Shown one piece after another: positions 36,226 through 44,327 of a stretch of 64,000 nucleotides of DNA. Numbering within the stretch: the first letter of the stretch is position 1; the number at the start of each line of letters is the position of its first letter. The translations under genes and the position numbers were made by a program. Below the pieces are notes generated by a model. That model ran no database searches. It saw nothing but the letters and a program-made list of their open reading frames with translations, and was not told the DNA's origin. Source of the stretch: Mesorhizobium sp. L-8-3 (GTDB lineage: Bacteria > Pseudomonadota > Alphaproteobacteria > Rhizobiales > Rhizobiaceae); contig NZ_AP023262.1 in NCBI RefSeq assembly GCF_016756615.1, positions 2,853,501 through 2,917,500 on the forward strand, written 5' to 3'.

Positions 36226-37623
36226 GTGGGACAGACAGTTTTCGTACCGGCTGAGATCGACGCGAACGAGCCCCGTGTCGGTGCATCGCCCGAGACGGTG
36301 AAGCGGCTTGTCGGGCTCGGCTTCGACGTGGTGGTGGAGGCCGGTGCGGGTTTGGGCTCGCGCATCGTCGATGCGGATTTCGCCGCAGCGGGCGCCGCGA
36401 TCGGCAAGGCCTCCGATGCGGGCCGGGCCGATATGGTGCTGAAGGTGCGCCGGCCGAGCGAGGCGGAGCTCAAGGGCTACAAATCAGGTTCGTCCGTCAT
36501 CGCCATCATGGACCCCTATGGCAACGACGCGGCGGTGGCGGCCCTGGCGCGGGCCGGGGTGACGGCGTTTGCCATGGAGTTCATGCCGCGCATCACCCGC
36601 GCCCAGGTGATGGACGTGCTGTCGAGCCAGGCCAACCTGGCCGGCTACCAGGCGGTGATCGACGCGGCGGCCGAATATGACCGGGCCCTGCCGATGATGA
36701 TGACGGCGGCCGGCACGGTGCCGGCGGCGAAGGTCTTCGTCATGGGGGTGGGCGTGGCCGGCCTGCAGGCGATCGCCACCGCGCGCCGCCTCGGCGCGGT
36801 GGTGACGGCGACCGACGTGCGGCCCGCCGCCAAGGAGCAGGTGGCCTCGCTCGGCGCCAAGTTCATCGCGGTCGAGGACGAGGAGTTCAGGCAGGCCGAG
36901 ACCGCCGGCGGCTATGCCAAGGAGATGTCGAAGGAATACCAGGCCAAGCAGGCCGCGCTGACGGCCGAGCACATCGCCAGGCAGGACATCGTCATCACCA
37001 CGGCGCTGATCCCCGGGCGTCCGGCGCCGCGGCTGGTGTCGGCGGCGATGGTGGCCTCGATGAAGCCGGGCTCGGTGCTGGTCGACCTGGCGGTGGAGCG
37101 CGGCGGCAATGTCGAGGGTGCCGAGGCCGGCAGGATCGTGACCACGGCCAACGGGGTCAAGATCGTCGGCCATCTCAACGTGGCGGGCCGGGTGGCGGCG
37201 TCGGCGTCGCTGCTCTACGCCAAGAACCTCTACGCCTTCGTGGAGACGCTGGTCGACAAGGCGAACAAAAAGCTTGCGATCAACCGCGAGGATGAGCTGG
37301 TCAAGGCAACCATGCTGACCGACGGCGGCAAGGTGGTGCATGCGGCCTTCGCCGATGCGGCGGCCAGCGTGGCGGCTGTGCCGGTTGCCGCGGCGGACAA
37401 GCCGGCGATGCCGGTTGCCGCGGCCAAGCCGACCAAAGCGGCTGCCGCGAGGAAATCGGCGAAGAAGCCGACGGCGGCAGCGGACAAGCCGGCGAAGACG
37501 CCGGTTGCCGCGGCCAAGCCGGCGAAGGCAGCTGCCGCGGCGGACAAGCCGGCGAAGCCGCTTGCCGCGGCCAAATCGTCATCGAAACCAGCGGCGGCGC
37601 CCAAAACCGGGGGAGAGGCGTGA
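36226..37623 (+). CDS. pntAA: Proton-translocating NAD(P) transhydrogenase alpha-1 subunit, copy 1
   Basis: 465 residues from GTG 36226 (GGAGGG at 36211-36216). The NAD-binding alanine-dehydrogenase-like domain is '[23 protein letters not shown]' to '[31 protein letters not shown]', with '[21 protein letters not shown]' and '[21 protein letters not shown]'. It binds NAD(H) and exchanges hydride with NADP in PntB. After residue about 375 a low-complexity Ala/Lys/Pro tail of roughly 85 residues follows, built from [12 protein letters not shown] units. The usual alpha-1 subunit ends near 375-385. The stop overlaps the ATG of pntAB. Nearly identical copy at 60080. Confidence 0.92.
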   Translation: MGQTVFVPAEIDANEPRVGASPETVKRLVGLGFDVVVEAGAGLGSRIVDADFAAAGAAIGKASDAGRADMVLKVRRPSEAELKGYKSGSSVIAIMDPYGNDAAVAALARAGVTAFAMEFMPRITRAQVMDVLSSQANLAGYQAVIDAAAEYDRALPMMMTAAGTVPAAKVFVMGVGVAGLQAIATARRLGAVVTATDVRPAAKEQVASLGAKFIAVEDEEFRQAETAGGYAKEMSKEYQAKQAALTAEHIARQDIVITTALIPGRPAPRLVSAAMVASMKPGSVLVDLAVERGGNVEGAEAGRIVTTANGVKIVGHLNVAGRVAASASLLYAKNLYAFVETLVDKANKKLAINREDELVKATMLTDGGKVVHAAFADAAASVAAVPVAAADKPAMPVAAAKPTKAAAARKSAKKPTAAADKPAKTPVAAAKPAKAAAAADKPAKPLAAAKSSSKPAAAPKTGGEA

Positions 37624-38033
37624 TGGAACAGTTGGAAAAAGCCCTCGACCAGCTCGAGCAGTCGGTGGCGGCGGTCAGGATGGCGATCGCGGATCTGGCC
37701 CAGGCGCCGGCGGCCGGCGATGTGGCGCATGCGCTGTCGGGCGGCGCCATCGATCCCTTCGTGTTCCGCTTCGCCATCTTCGTGCTGGCGATCTTCGTGG
37801 GCTATTACGTGGTGTGGTCGGTGACGCCGGCCCTGCACACGCCGCTGATGTCGGTCACCAACGCGATCTCGTCGGTGATCGTGGTCGGCGCGCTGCTGGC
37901 GGTGGGCATCTCGGCCTCCGGCCTTGCCACCGGCTTCGGCTTCGTCGCGCTCATGCTCGCCGCCGTCAACATCTTCGGCGGCTTCCTGGTGACCCAGCGC
38001 ATGCTGGCCATGTACAAGAAGAAAGAGAAGTAA
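37623..38033 (+). CDS. pntAB: Transhydrogenase alpha-2 (membrane) subunit, copy 1
   Basis: 136 residues. An Ala-rich N-terminus ([30 protein letters not shown]) precedes three or four membrane segments: '[21 protein letters not shown]', '[20 protein letters not shown]' and '[24 protein letters not shown]'. It forms part of the proton channel with PntB. It overlaps the pntAA stop (TGATG) and is followed after three bases by pntB. Confidence 0.92.
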   Translation: MEQLEKALDQLEQSVAAVRMAIADLAQAPAAGDVAHALSGGAIDPFVFRFAIFVLAIFVGYYVVWSVTPALHTPLMSVTNAISSVIVVGALLAVGISASGLATGFGFVALMLAAVNIFGGFLVTQRMLAMYKKKEK

Positions 38034-38036
38034 GCG

Positions 38037-39434
38037 ATGAACGCCAATCTCGCCTCTTTCCTCTATCTGGTCTCCGGCATCCTGTTCATCCTGGCGCTGC
38101 GCGGCCTGTCGCATCCGACGACCAGCCGGCAGGGCAATCTCTACGGCATGATCGGCATGGGGATCGCCATCCTGACCACGTTGGCGCTGGCCACGCCGAG
38201 CCTCGGCGGCCTGGCGCTGATCGTGGTCGGGCTGGCCATCGGCGGCGGTGTCGGCGCCTATGTGGCGCGCTCCATCCAGATGACCAAGATGCCGCAGCTG
38301 GTGGCGGCCTTCCACAGCCTGGTCGGCCTTGCCGCGGTGATGGTGGCGGCGGCCGCACTCTATGCGCCGGAAAGCTTCGGCATCGGTTCGCTCGGCGCCA
38401 TCCACGGCCAGGCGCTGGTCGAGATGAGCCTCGGCGTGGCGATCGGCGCGGTCACCTTCACCGGCTCGGTCATCGCCTTCCTGAAGCTCGACGGGCGCAT
38501 GTCGGGCAAGCCGATCATGCTGCCGGGCCGGCATGCCGTCAACGCCGCGCTCGGCATCGCGCTGGTGGTGCTGATCGTGCTCCTGGTGACCACGCAGAGC
38601 ACGATCGCGTTCTGGCTGATCGTGGCGGCGTCGCTGGTGCTCGGCGTGCTGATCATCATCCCGATCGGCGGCGCCGACATGCCGGTGGTGGTGTCGATGC
38701 TGAACTCCTATTCGGGCTGGGCGGCGGCCGGCATCGGCTTCACGCTGGGCAACCTGGCGCTGATCATCACCGGGGCGCTGGTCGGCTCGTCGGGCGCGAT
38801 CCTCAGCTACATCATGTGCAAGGGCATGAACCGCTCCTTCATCTCGGTGATCCTCGGCGGCTTCGGCGGCGAGGCGGCGGCGGTCGCCGACGACGGCATC
38901 GAGCGCACGGTGAAGCAGGGGTCGGCCGACGACGCGGCCTATCTGATGATGAACGCGCAGAAGGTGATCATCGTGCCGGGCTACGGCATGGCGGTGGCGC
39001 AGGCCCAGCACGCGCTGCGCGAGATGGCCGACAAGCTGAAGGCGGCCGGCGTCGAGGTCAAATACGCCATCCATCCGGTGGCCGGCCGCATGCCGGGCCA
39101 CATGAACGTGCTTTTGGCCGAGGCCAATGTGCCCTACGACGAGGTGTTCGAGCTCGAAGACATCAATAGCGAGTTCGCGCAGGCCGACGTCGCCTATGTG
39201 ATCGGCGCCAACGACGTGACCAACCCGGCGGCGCGCGACGACAAGGCGAGCCCGATCTACGGCATGCCGATCCTCGACGTCGACAAGGCGCGCATCTGCC
39301 TGTTCGTCAAGCGCTCGCTGGGCTCGGGCTATGCCGGCATCGACAACACGCTGTTCTACAAGGACGGCACCATGATGCTCTTGGGCGACGCCAAGAAGAT
39401 GACCGAAGAGATCGTCAAGGCCTTCGACCACTGA
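38037..39434 (+). CDS. pntB: NAD(P) transhydrogenase beta subunit, copy 1
   Basis: 465 residues. About eight or nine membrane helices precede the NADP-binding domain, 'VIIVPGYGMAVAQAQHALREMAD', which carries GYGMAVAQAQ, then 'YAIHPVAGRMPGHMNVLLAEA', 'YVIGANDVTNPAARDDKASPIYGMPILDVDKA' (in parts) and 'NTLFYKDGTMMLLGDAKKM'. All blocks are intact. It makes NADPH using the proton gradient. It differs from the copy at 61897 at only one residue that I can see (Ser for Asn in 'ALATPSLGG'). Confidence 0.95.
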   Translation: MNANLASFLYLVSGILFILALRGLSHPTTSRQGNLYGMIGMGIAILTTLALATPSLGGLALIVVGLAIGGGVGAYVARSIQMTKMPQLVAAFHSLVGLAAVMVAAAALYAPESFGIGSLGAIHGQALVEMSLGVAIGAVTFTGSVIAFLKLDGRMSGKPIMLPGRHAVNAALGIALVVLIVLLVTTQSTIAFWLIVAASLVLGVLIIIPIGGADMPVVVSMLNSYSGWAAAGIGFTLGNLALIITGALVGSSGAILSYIMCKGMNRSFISVILGGFGGEAAAVADDGIERTVKQGSADDAAYLMMNAQKVIIVPGYGMAVAQAQHALREMADKLKAAGVEVKYAIHPVAGRMPGHMNVLLAEANVPYDEVFELEDINSEFAQADVAYVIGANDVTNPAARDDKASPIYGMPILDVDKARICLFVKRSLGSGYAGIDNTLFYKDGTMMLLGDAKKMTEEIVKAFDH

Positions 39435-39463
39435 GCCGAACGACCATCCCATCCACAGCCAGA

Positions 39464-39497
39464 CGAAAAAGCCCGGCCGAAACGCCGGGCTTTTTCG
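39464..39497 (+). terminator. Bidirectional rho-independent terminator after pntB copy 1
   Basis: CGAAAAAGCCCGGC (39464-39477) pairs perfectly with GCCGGGCTTTTTCG (39484-39497) around a six-base loop. There is a T run on the plus strand and, because of symmetry, also on the minus strand. It therefore serves both pntB and the convergent small gene at 39529. Confidence 0.9.
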
Positions 39498-39528
39498 TTA
39501 GCGTCCGCGACCGGACACCAAACCGGAA

Positions 39529-39843
39529 TCAACCACCGTCGCCCGGCAGTTCGTCCGGAACGGAGAGGTGGCGCTCGAAACGTTCGAGCAGCGTGTGCAT
39601 ATCCTTGCGCGCCGCGGTGAATGCCTGGGATTGCGCCCTTGCGGCCATGTCGGCCTCGTAGGCTTCCAATGACGGGAAGCGGCATTCCCAGCGGATGTCG
39701 GGCCCAGCGCCCTCCAGCTTGACATAGATCCGCCCCGGCTCGAGCCCGAGTTCCCGGCGAATGGCGGATGCCTTGCGCCGCTGGGCGAGCACTGCCGCGG
39801 CCTGACCTTCCCTGGCGAAATAGTTGGTCGTCTCGACGATCAT
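39529..39843 (-). CDS. Small NIPSNAP-like dimeric alpha/beta-barrel protein
   Basis: 104 residues: 'MIVETTNYFAREGQAAAVLAQRRKASAIRRELGLEPGRIYVKLEG', then 'IRWECRFPSLEAYEADMAARAQSQAFTAARKDMHTLLERFE' (in parts). Pattern and length fit the ferredoxin-like dimeric barrels (NIPSNAP/Dabb/ABM group), which often accompany aromatic or heterocycle catabolism. It is divergent from the enolase-superfamily gene, and the shared region carries GntR-type operator boxes, so it may belong to the same regulon. Function unknown. Confidence 0.65.
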   Translation of the reverse strand: MIVETTNYFAREGQAAAVLAQRRKASAIRRELGLEPGRIYVKLEGAGPDIRWECRFPSLEAYEADMAARAQSQAFTAARKDMHTLLERFERHLSVPDELPGDGG

Positions 39844-39907
39844 AACCTTCTCCTCCCGGTCCTCCGATGTCTCTGGCGCGAGCCGCGCACGATGCCGCTT
39901 TCAACCC

Positions 39908-39958
39908 TTGACGACCTCAGAATATGATCATAAACTGTGATCACAGTAGATGATCGCA
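39908..39958 (+). promoter_or_regulatory. Promoter with GntR-type operator, site 1 (three TGATC boxes)
   Basis: TTGACG (39908-39913), 17-bp spacer and TAAACT (39931-39936) form a plausible promoter. The 19-bp palindrome TGATCATAAACTGTGATCA (39925-39943) covers the -10 region. A third box, TGATCG, begins at 39951, so TGATC words start at 39925, 39938 and 39951, each 13 bp apart. The same palindrome occurs at 48263, 53873 and 57200. Binding by the regulator encoded at 54003-54746 would block polymerase. Confidence 0.7.
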
Positions 39959-40002
39959 GCTTAGCGCGTCACGCTGCAGGTCACAATCGCAAAGGTGTGC
40001 TC

Positions 40003-41163
40003 TTGCCTACGATCAAGTCCATCGAAACACTGATTGTCCAACTGCCCACCCGGCGCGAGCACAAATGGGCCGGCCTGACGGAAGTCATCGGCCGCTATGT
40101 GATGGTCCGGATGACGGACAGCGACGGTCGCGTCGGATGGGGTGAGGCGCCGGCGCTCAAGGACTGGGGCGGCGAGTTCGGACGTTATTTCGGCGAATCG
40201 GCGCTGATCAGCCGTTCCGTCATCGATACCTATCTGGCCCCGGCGGTGATCGGGCTGGATCTCGGCAACTTCGCCGAACTGCACGCCAGGATGGATGCGA
40301 TCATCCGCGGCTATCCCTATTCGAAGGCCGCCGTCGAGTTCGCTGCCTATGATCTCACGGGCCGCTGGCTGAATGTGCCGGTCCACACGCTGCTCGGCGG
40401 CAAGGCGCGCGATCGTGTGCCGGTCACCCATTCGATCGGCCTGATCTCGATCGAGGAGGCGCGTGCCGAGGTGTCCAAGCTGGTCACGGAAGGCGTGAAG
40501 ACGATCAAGGTCAAGATCGGCGTCGATCCCGATCGAGACGTCGCCATGGTCAACGCCGTCCGCGAGGTCGCGGGCGAGGCGGTCGAGATCTGCGTCGACG
40601 CCAACGAAGGCTACAAGACGCCGGGCGAGGCGGTCCAGACCGTGCGCAGGATGGAGAAGAACCGGCTCAAATATGTCGAGCAGCCGGTCATGGGCATCGA
40701 GCGCATCGCCGAGGTCGGGCGCCGGATCGACGCGCCCGTGATGGCGGACGAGTCGGCCTGGAATGCGCATGACGCCGTGCAGATCATCCAGTCGGGCGGG
40801 ATCCAGATCGTCTCGATCTACACGACCAAGTCGGGTGGCCTCTACAAGGCCATGGAGGTCGGAGCCGTGTGCCGTGCCGCCGGCATCATCTGCAACGTCA
40901 ACGGCTCCATCGAGACGGGTGTCGGCAATCTGGCCAATGTCCAACTCGCAGCCGCATCGCCCGCCGTCACGCTCTCCTGCGTCATTCCCGTCTCGACACC
41001 GGCCGAGGCGCAGCGCGGCCAGGTCGGCGGCATCTACTACAAGGACGACCTGCTGGCCGAGCCCATGCAGTTCGCCGACGGTGCCATCGTGGTCCCCTCC
41101 GGCCCCGGCATGGGCATCGAGGTGGATCCCGGCAAGATCGAAAAATACCGCGTGCGCGATTGA
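40003..41163 (+). CDS. Mandelate racemase/muconate-lactonizing (enolase superfamily) enzyme
   Basis: 386 residues from TTG 40003 (AAAGG upstream; GTG 39997 is an alternative). The capping domain covers residues 1-130. In the barrel, 'TIKVKIG' gives the Lys-x-Lys pair (169-171), metal ligands are D199 ('CVDANEG'), E226 ('VEQPV') and the Asp-Glu at 249-250 ('MADESAW'). K276 ('TTKSGG') lies on the opposite face, as in muconate-cycloisomerase-type members. The enzyme abstracts a proton next to a carboxylate (racemisation, cycloisomerisation or elimination). The substrate is unknown. First gene of the first island operon. Confidence 0.88.
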   Translation: MPTIKSIETLIVQLPTRREHKWAGLTEVIGRYVMVRMTDSDGRVGWGEAPALKDWGGEFGRYFGESALISRSVIDTYLAPAVIGLDLGNFAELHARMDAIIRGYPYSKAAVEFAAYDLTGRWLNVPVHTLLGGKARDRVPVTHSIGLISIEEARAEVSKLVTEGVKTIKVKIGVDPDRDVAMVNAVREVAGEAVEICVDANEGYKTPGEAVQTVRRMEKNRLKYVEQPVMGIERIAEVGRRIDAPVMADESAWNAHDAVQIIQSGGIQIVSIYTTKSGGLYKAMEVGAVCRAAGIICNVNGSIETGVGNLANVQLAAASPAVTLSCVIPVSTPAEAQRGQVGGIYYKDDLLAEPMQFADGAIVVPSGPGMGIEVDPGKIEKYRVRD

Positions 41164-41194
41164 ACACGGCACGGATATCAGGAGAGGAACAATC

Positions 41195-42364
41195 ATGCGG
41201 GCAGAAATCGTCGCGAAACAGGTGAAGGCAATGGCGCAGCATGGGCTCGACGCCATGATCTGCTCGTCGCCGGAGAACTTCGCCTATACGACCGGCTTCG
41301 TCGTGCCGTCCCAGCCGCTCATCCGCCATCGCCATGCCATGACGATCGTCACCGCGGATGGCCGCGAAGCGCTCTTCGGCGTCGACATGGAGGCCTCTAC
41401 CATCAAGCGGCGCCAGCCCGACGTGCCGACGCGCATCTGGGCGGAATTCTCCGACAATCCCATGCTGGTTCTAGCCGACCAGTTGGAGAGCCTCGGTCTC
41501 GCCAAGGCCCGCATCGGGCTCGAGATGGACTACCTGCCGGCGGGCGACTTCGCCCGGCTGGTCGCGGCGATGCCTGGAGCCAGGTTCGAGCATGCCGAGC
41601 CTCTCCTCGCCCGGCTGCGCCAGATCAAGACGGCCGAGGAGGTAGCACTTCTGCGCCGGCTGTCGCGGATCGCCGACCAGGCCATCACCGACACGCTCGC
41701 CGTCGTGGACGAGGGCGATTCCGAGATGGACATCGCCGGTCATCTGACGCGCAATGTCTATTCGCTGGGCGCTGACCACTTCAAGCTGCTCATCGTCGCC
41801 ACGGGTGAACGCAGCGTGCTTCCCAATGTTGGTCCTTCGGAGCGTGTGCTGAAGCGCGGCGACGTCTGCCGCGTCGAGATATTCTCCGTCATCAACGGCT
41901 ACCAGGCCGGGGTCTGCCGCACGGCGATCGTCGGCGAGGCGCCTCCCATGGCCGAGAAGATCTGGGCCCATCTCGTCGAATGCAAATACGAGATCATGGA
42001 GAAGGTGAAGCCGGGCGCGAGTTGCAGGGCAATCTACGATGCCTTCATCGCGAAGCTTGCCAAGCTGAGCCTGCCGCCGATCTCCTTTGTCGGGCACGGC
42101 ATCGGCCTGCATCTGCACGAGGATCCGTATCTCGGACTGACCCCGGTCCTGGGCAAGCCCGGCGGCGACGCGCCGCTGGAGGAGAACATGGTGCTCGGCT
42201 TCGAGCCGCTCTGCTACGACACCGGCTACGGCTTCGGCATGCAGAACAAGGACATGCTGCTCGTCACGGCGACCGGATCGGAGCTGCTTTCCGACTATGC
42301 CGATACCGACCGGCTGATCCTGACGGGCACCGCCGGCAAAGCGGCGGCGCGCCAGGTGGCCTGA
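41195..42364 (+). CDS. M24-family (creatinase/Xaa-Pro peptidase-like) hydrolase with degenerate metal site
   Basis: 389 residues from ATG 41195 with AGGAGAGGA upstream. The N-terminal creatinase domain (1-140) and pita-bread C-terminal domain are complete: 'FVGHGIGLHLHEDPYLG' (H301, H308) and 'LGFEPLCYD' (E337). Compared with metallo-members, the first Asp ligand is Glu (E228 in 'RVEIFSVINGY'), the second Asp is Gly (G239 in 'QAGVCRT') and the last Glu is Lys (K352 in 'QNKDMLLVT'). Creatinase is the known case of this fold working without metal. A C-N hydrolase acting on a creatine-, ectoine- or carbamoyl-like compound is likelier than a peptidase. It lies 31 bp after the MR/MLE gene. Confidence 0.85.
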   Translation: MRAEIVAKQVKAMAQHGLDAMICSSPENFAYTTGFVVPSQPLIRHRHAMTIVTADGREALFGVDMEASTIKRRQPDVPTRIWAEFSDNPMLVLADQLESLGLAKARIGLEMDYLPAGDFARLVAAMPGARFEHAEPLLARLRQIKTAEEVALLRRLSRIADQAITDTLAVVDEGDSEMDIAGHLTRNVYSLGADHFKLLIVATGERSVLPNVGPSERVLKRGDVCRVEIFSVINGYQAGVCRTAIVGEAPPMAEKIWAHLVECKYEIMEKVKPGASCRAIYDAFIAKLAKLSLPPISFVGHGIGLHLHEDPYLGLTPVLGKPGGDAPLEENMVLGFEPLCYDTGYGFGMQNKDMLLVTATGSELLSDYADTDRLILTGTAGKAAARQVA

Positions 42365-42485
42365 GCGGCGAGCCGCCGATCGAGTGGAGAATAGGCGGCA
42401 AGGGCCTTCAGCGGCCCCGTCGCCAGCGACGACCCACTGCCGGACCGGTGGGAAGCAGTCCGAATGACGGTCCGTGGACGGGTGG

Positions 42486-43931
42486 ATGACTATGCGCACG
42501 CTGATCAAAGACTTGAACTTCGCCTTCACGGTCGACAAGAACGACACGGTCCTGCGCGGCGCCAGCGTGGTCGTCGAGAATGACCGCATCGCCGATATCG
42601 GGCCGGCGGCGGATGTCGCGGCGCGCCACAACGCGACGAGCTTCGACAAGGTGGTCGACGGCAGGATGCTCGGTATCTGCCCGGGTTTCGTGGACAGCCA
42701 CGTCCATCTGTCCGAGACGCTGTCGCGGGCGGTCTTCCCCGACAACCTCAACACGCGCGCCTGGGTCTTCCATTGGGCCAAGCCCTTTTATGCCCATATC
42801 ACGGAAGAGGACGAATATTGGGGCGCGCTGCTTGGGATCACCGAGATGCTGCGCTGCGGCACGACCTGCTTCCTGGATATGGGCTCCCAATACGATCCGG
42901 GGATCGTGATCCGCGCCATGGAGCAGACCGGCATCCGTGGGATCACTGGGCGTCATGCCGCCGACAATCCGCCGGCGGAACTGCCGCGCGGCTGGACCCG
43001 TGAAATGGCCGAGCACCACTTCTTCCCCGACGCGGAGACAGCGCTGAAGGTGCTGGAGGATTGCGTCACGCGCTACAATGGGGCGCTGGACGGCCGCGCC
43101 CGCTGCTGGGTCAATATCGAGGGCAAGGAACCCTGCACCCTCGAACTGCATGTCGGCGCGGTGAAGCTCGCCGAGAGGCTCGGTGTCGGCACCACCTATC
43201 ACCTCGCGACATCGATCGAGGAAGCCAAGGTCTGCGAGAGCAAATATGGCTGCTGGCCTATCACCCGGATCGACCGGGCCGGCGGCATCGGGAAGAACCT
43301 GGTCATCGCCCATGGCGCGGCGGTGTCGGACGAAGAGGTCCGGCTGCTCGCCGAACGCGGCGCCAGCGTGGCCTTTTGCCCGTGCTCGTCCTTCAAGCTC
43401 GGCAAGGGCGCGACGGCGATCGGCAAATACCCTGAGATGGTCAAGGCCGGCGTCAAGGTCGGGCTCGGCACCGACGGCGTGTCGGCGGCAGGCAACATGA
43501 ACCTCATGCGGCAGATGCTCGTCGTCGCAGGCATGTTCAAGGACGCCCGCATGCAGCCCGATATCTTTACCGCGAGGCAGGCGTTGCGGGCCGCGACGAT
43601 CGAAGGCGCCCGGGCACTGATGTGGGACGACGAGATCGGTTCGCTCGAGATCGGCAAGAAGGCGGACTTCATCCTGTTCGATCTTGACCATGTCGAATGG
43701 ACGCCTTTCTACGATCCGCTCCAGGCGCTGGTCTTCTCGGCTTCGACCGCATCGATCACGCAGACCTGGGTCGACGGCAAGGTGCTTTACGCCGACGGCA
43801 AGGTGCAGGGCATCGACGAGGCCCATATCCGCCGCAGGGCGCGTGAACTGGCGGCCGCAGCGGTCAGGCGCGCCGGCTTGCATGAAGAGGGCGTCGAGAC
43901 CACCACGACGCTCTACGACGAAGGCAACTGA
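42486..43931 (+). CDS. Metal-dependent amidohydrolase of the TrzN/AtzB/SsnA type (deaminase-like)
   Basis: 481 residues from ATG 42486 (GTG 42474 and ATG 42492 also in frame). H72 and H74 in 'CPGFVDSHVHLSE' bind the metal. 'GTTYHLATSIEEA', 'LVIAHGAAVSDEE' and 'GLGTDGVSAAGNMNL' supply the further His residues and Asp. The framing sheets 'GASVVVENDRIADIGP' and 'GSLEIGKKADFILFDLDHVEWTPFYDP' are typical of the subfamily that removes amino, chloro or similar groups from heterocycles (triazines, guanine, cytosine, S-adenosylhomocysteine). Third gene of the MR/MLE operon. A repeat and riboswitch follow it. Confidence 0.85.
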   Translation: MTMRTLIKDLNFAFTVDKNDTVLRGASVVVENDRIADIGPAADVAARHNATSFDKVVDGRMLGICPGFVDSHVHLSETLSRAVFPDNLNTRAWVFHWAKPFYAHITEEDEYWGALLGITEMLRCGTTCFLDMGSQYDPGIVIRAMEQTGIRGITGRHAADNPPAELPRGWTREMAEHHFFPDAETALKVLEDCVTRYNGALDGRARCWVNIEGKEPCTLELHVGAVKLAERLGVGTTYHLATSIEEAKVCESKYGCWPITRIDRAGGIGKNLVIAHGAAVSDEEVRLLAERGASVAFCPCSSFKLGKGATAIGKYPEMVKAGVKVGLGTDGVSAAGNMNLMRQMLVVAGMFKDARMQPDIFTARQALRAATIEGARALMWDDEIGSLEIGKKADFILFDLDHVEWTPFYDPLQALVFSASTASITQTWVDGKVLYADGKVQGIDEAHIRRRARELAAAAVRRAGLHEEGVETTTTLYDEGN

Positions 43932-43934
43932 CGT

Positions 43935-44040
43935 TGGCGCATTTGCGCTTTTCCCGAATCGCGCAAACGCTCCAACTCTTTGTTCTCACGCAATTCCGGA
44001 CGCAAAACCGCTGCGCACTTTTGCTGGAATTGCTCTGGGT
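43935..44040. repeat. Dispersed rhizobial-type hairpin repeat
   Basis: Intergenic element starting just after the amidohydrolase stop. GCGCATTTGCGC is palindromic at the left. A cruciform follows with CAATTCC (43991-43997) pairing GGAATTG (44026-44032) and, inside it, GCAAAA (44002-44007) pairing TTTTGC (44019-44024). I recall very similar sequence as a frequent intergenic repeat in rhizobial genomes, and no second copy is in this window. It may act as a terminator between the amidohydrolase and the riboswitch. Confidence 0.65.
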
Positions 44041-44103
44041 GCCTCCGCGGCAGAGGTTGCGGGGGCGCCGGTCGAACGGTAGAGACATATCGCGTTCAAG
44101 AGG

Positions 44104-44280
44104 CTGCATGGGAGAGATCGGCCGCGGATGGCCGGCGCCGACGGAGCAACCCCCCAGGAAACTCTCAGGCAAAGAGACCATGCAGTTGAACGATCTGGAG
44201 AGTGGCACCTTGAGTGCCCACCGAAGGGGAAAGCCGCGCAGGCGCGGTTAAGCTCTCAGGTACAGCGACAGATTGGGGAT
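44104..44280 (+). promoter_or_regulatory. Tandem glycine riboswitch
   Basis: Two consecutive glycine aptamers. Aptamer 1: P1 CTGCATGG (44104-44111) pairs CCATGCAG (44177-44184), with GGGAGAGA (44110-44117), GCCGACGGAGCAA (44137-44149) and ACTCTCAGGCAAAGAGACC (44161-44179). Aptamer 2: CTGGAGAG (44195-44202), CACCGAAGGGG near 44220, and GCTCTCAGGTACAGCGACAG (44252-44271). A short GCGGG/CCCGC hairpin (44286-44301) lies between it and the ribosome-binding site of the next gene and may be the expression platform. It controls the DadA-like/glcB/glcG unit. Glycine riboswitches usually switch on glycine-consuming genes. Confidence 0.92.
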
Positions 44281-44327
44281 GAACCGCGGGTCTCGGCCCG
44301 CTCCCAACTTTGATCGCGGAGAATGAA

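Larger units (their letters stand above)
36253..39442 (+). repeat. Long direct repeat, left copy (pnt operon 1)
   Basis: The DNA from codon 10 of pntAA to eight bases past the pntB stop matches 60107-63302 almost base for base in the same orientation (offset 23,854 bp). Outside these limits similarity stops abruptly: the first nine codons of pntAA and everything after 'CTGAGCCGAACG' differ. Differences inside are mostly single synonymous bases plus length changes in the Ala/Lys tail of pntAA and the Ala-rich start of pntAB. Confidence 0.9.

Noticed and set aside
37381..37610. Short tandem DNA repeats in the pntAA tail as a possible CRISPR or satellite array
   Set aside because: The repeats are coding, keep the frame and have no spacer pattern. 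They encode [12 protein letters not shown] units.
37230..39452. Minus-strand frames of about 740 codons opposite both pnt operons (also 61084-63291)
   Set aside because: They mirror the duplicated plus-strand genes. The His/Arg/Asp/Gly-rich product is typical of antisense readings, and duplication alone explains why it appears twice.
39464..39560. Attachment site or tRNA end at the left border of the island
   Set aside because: Only a symmetrical terminator is present. I found no tRNA, no integrase and no short direct repeat other than the pnt operons.
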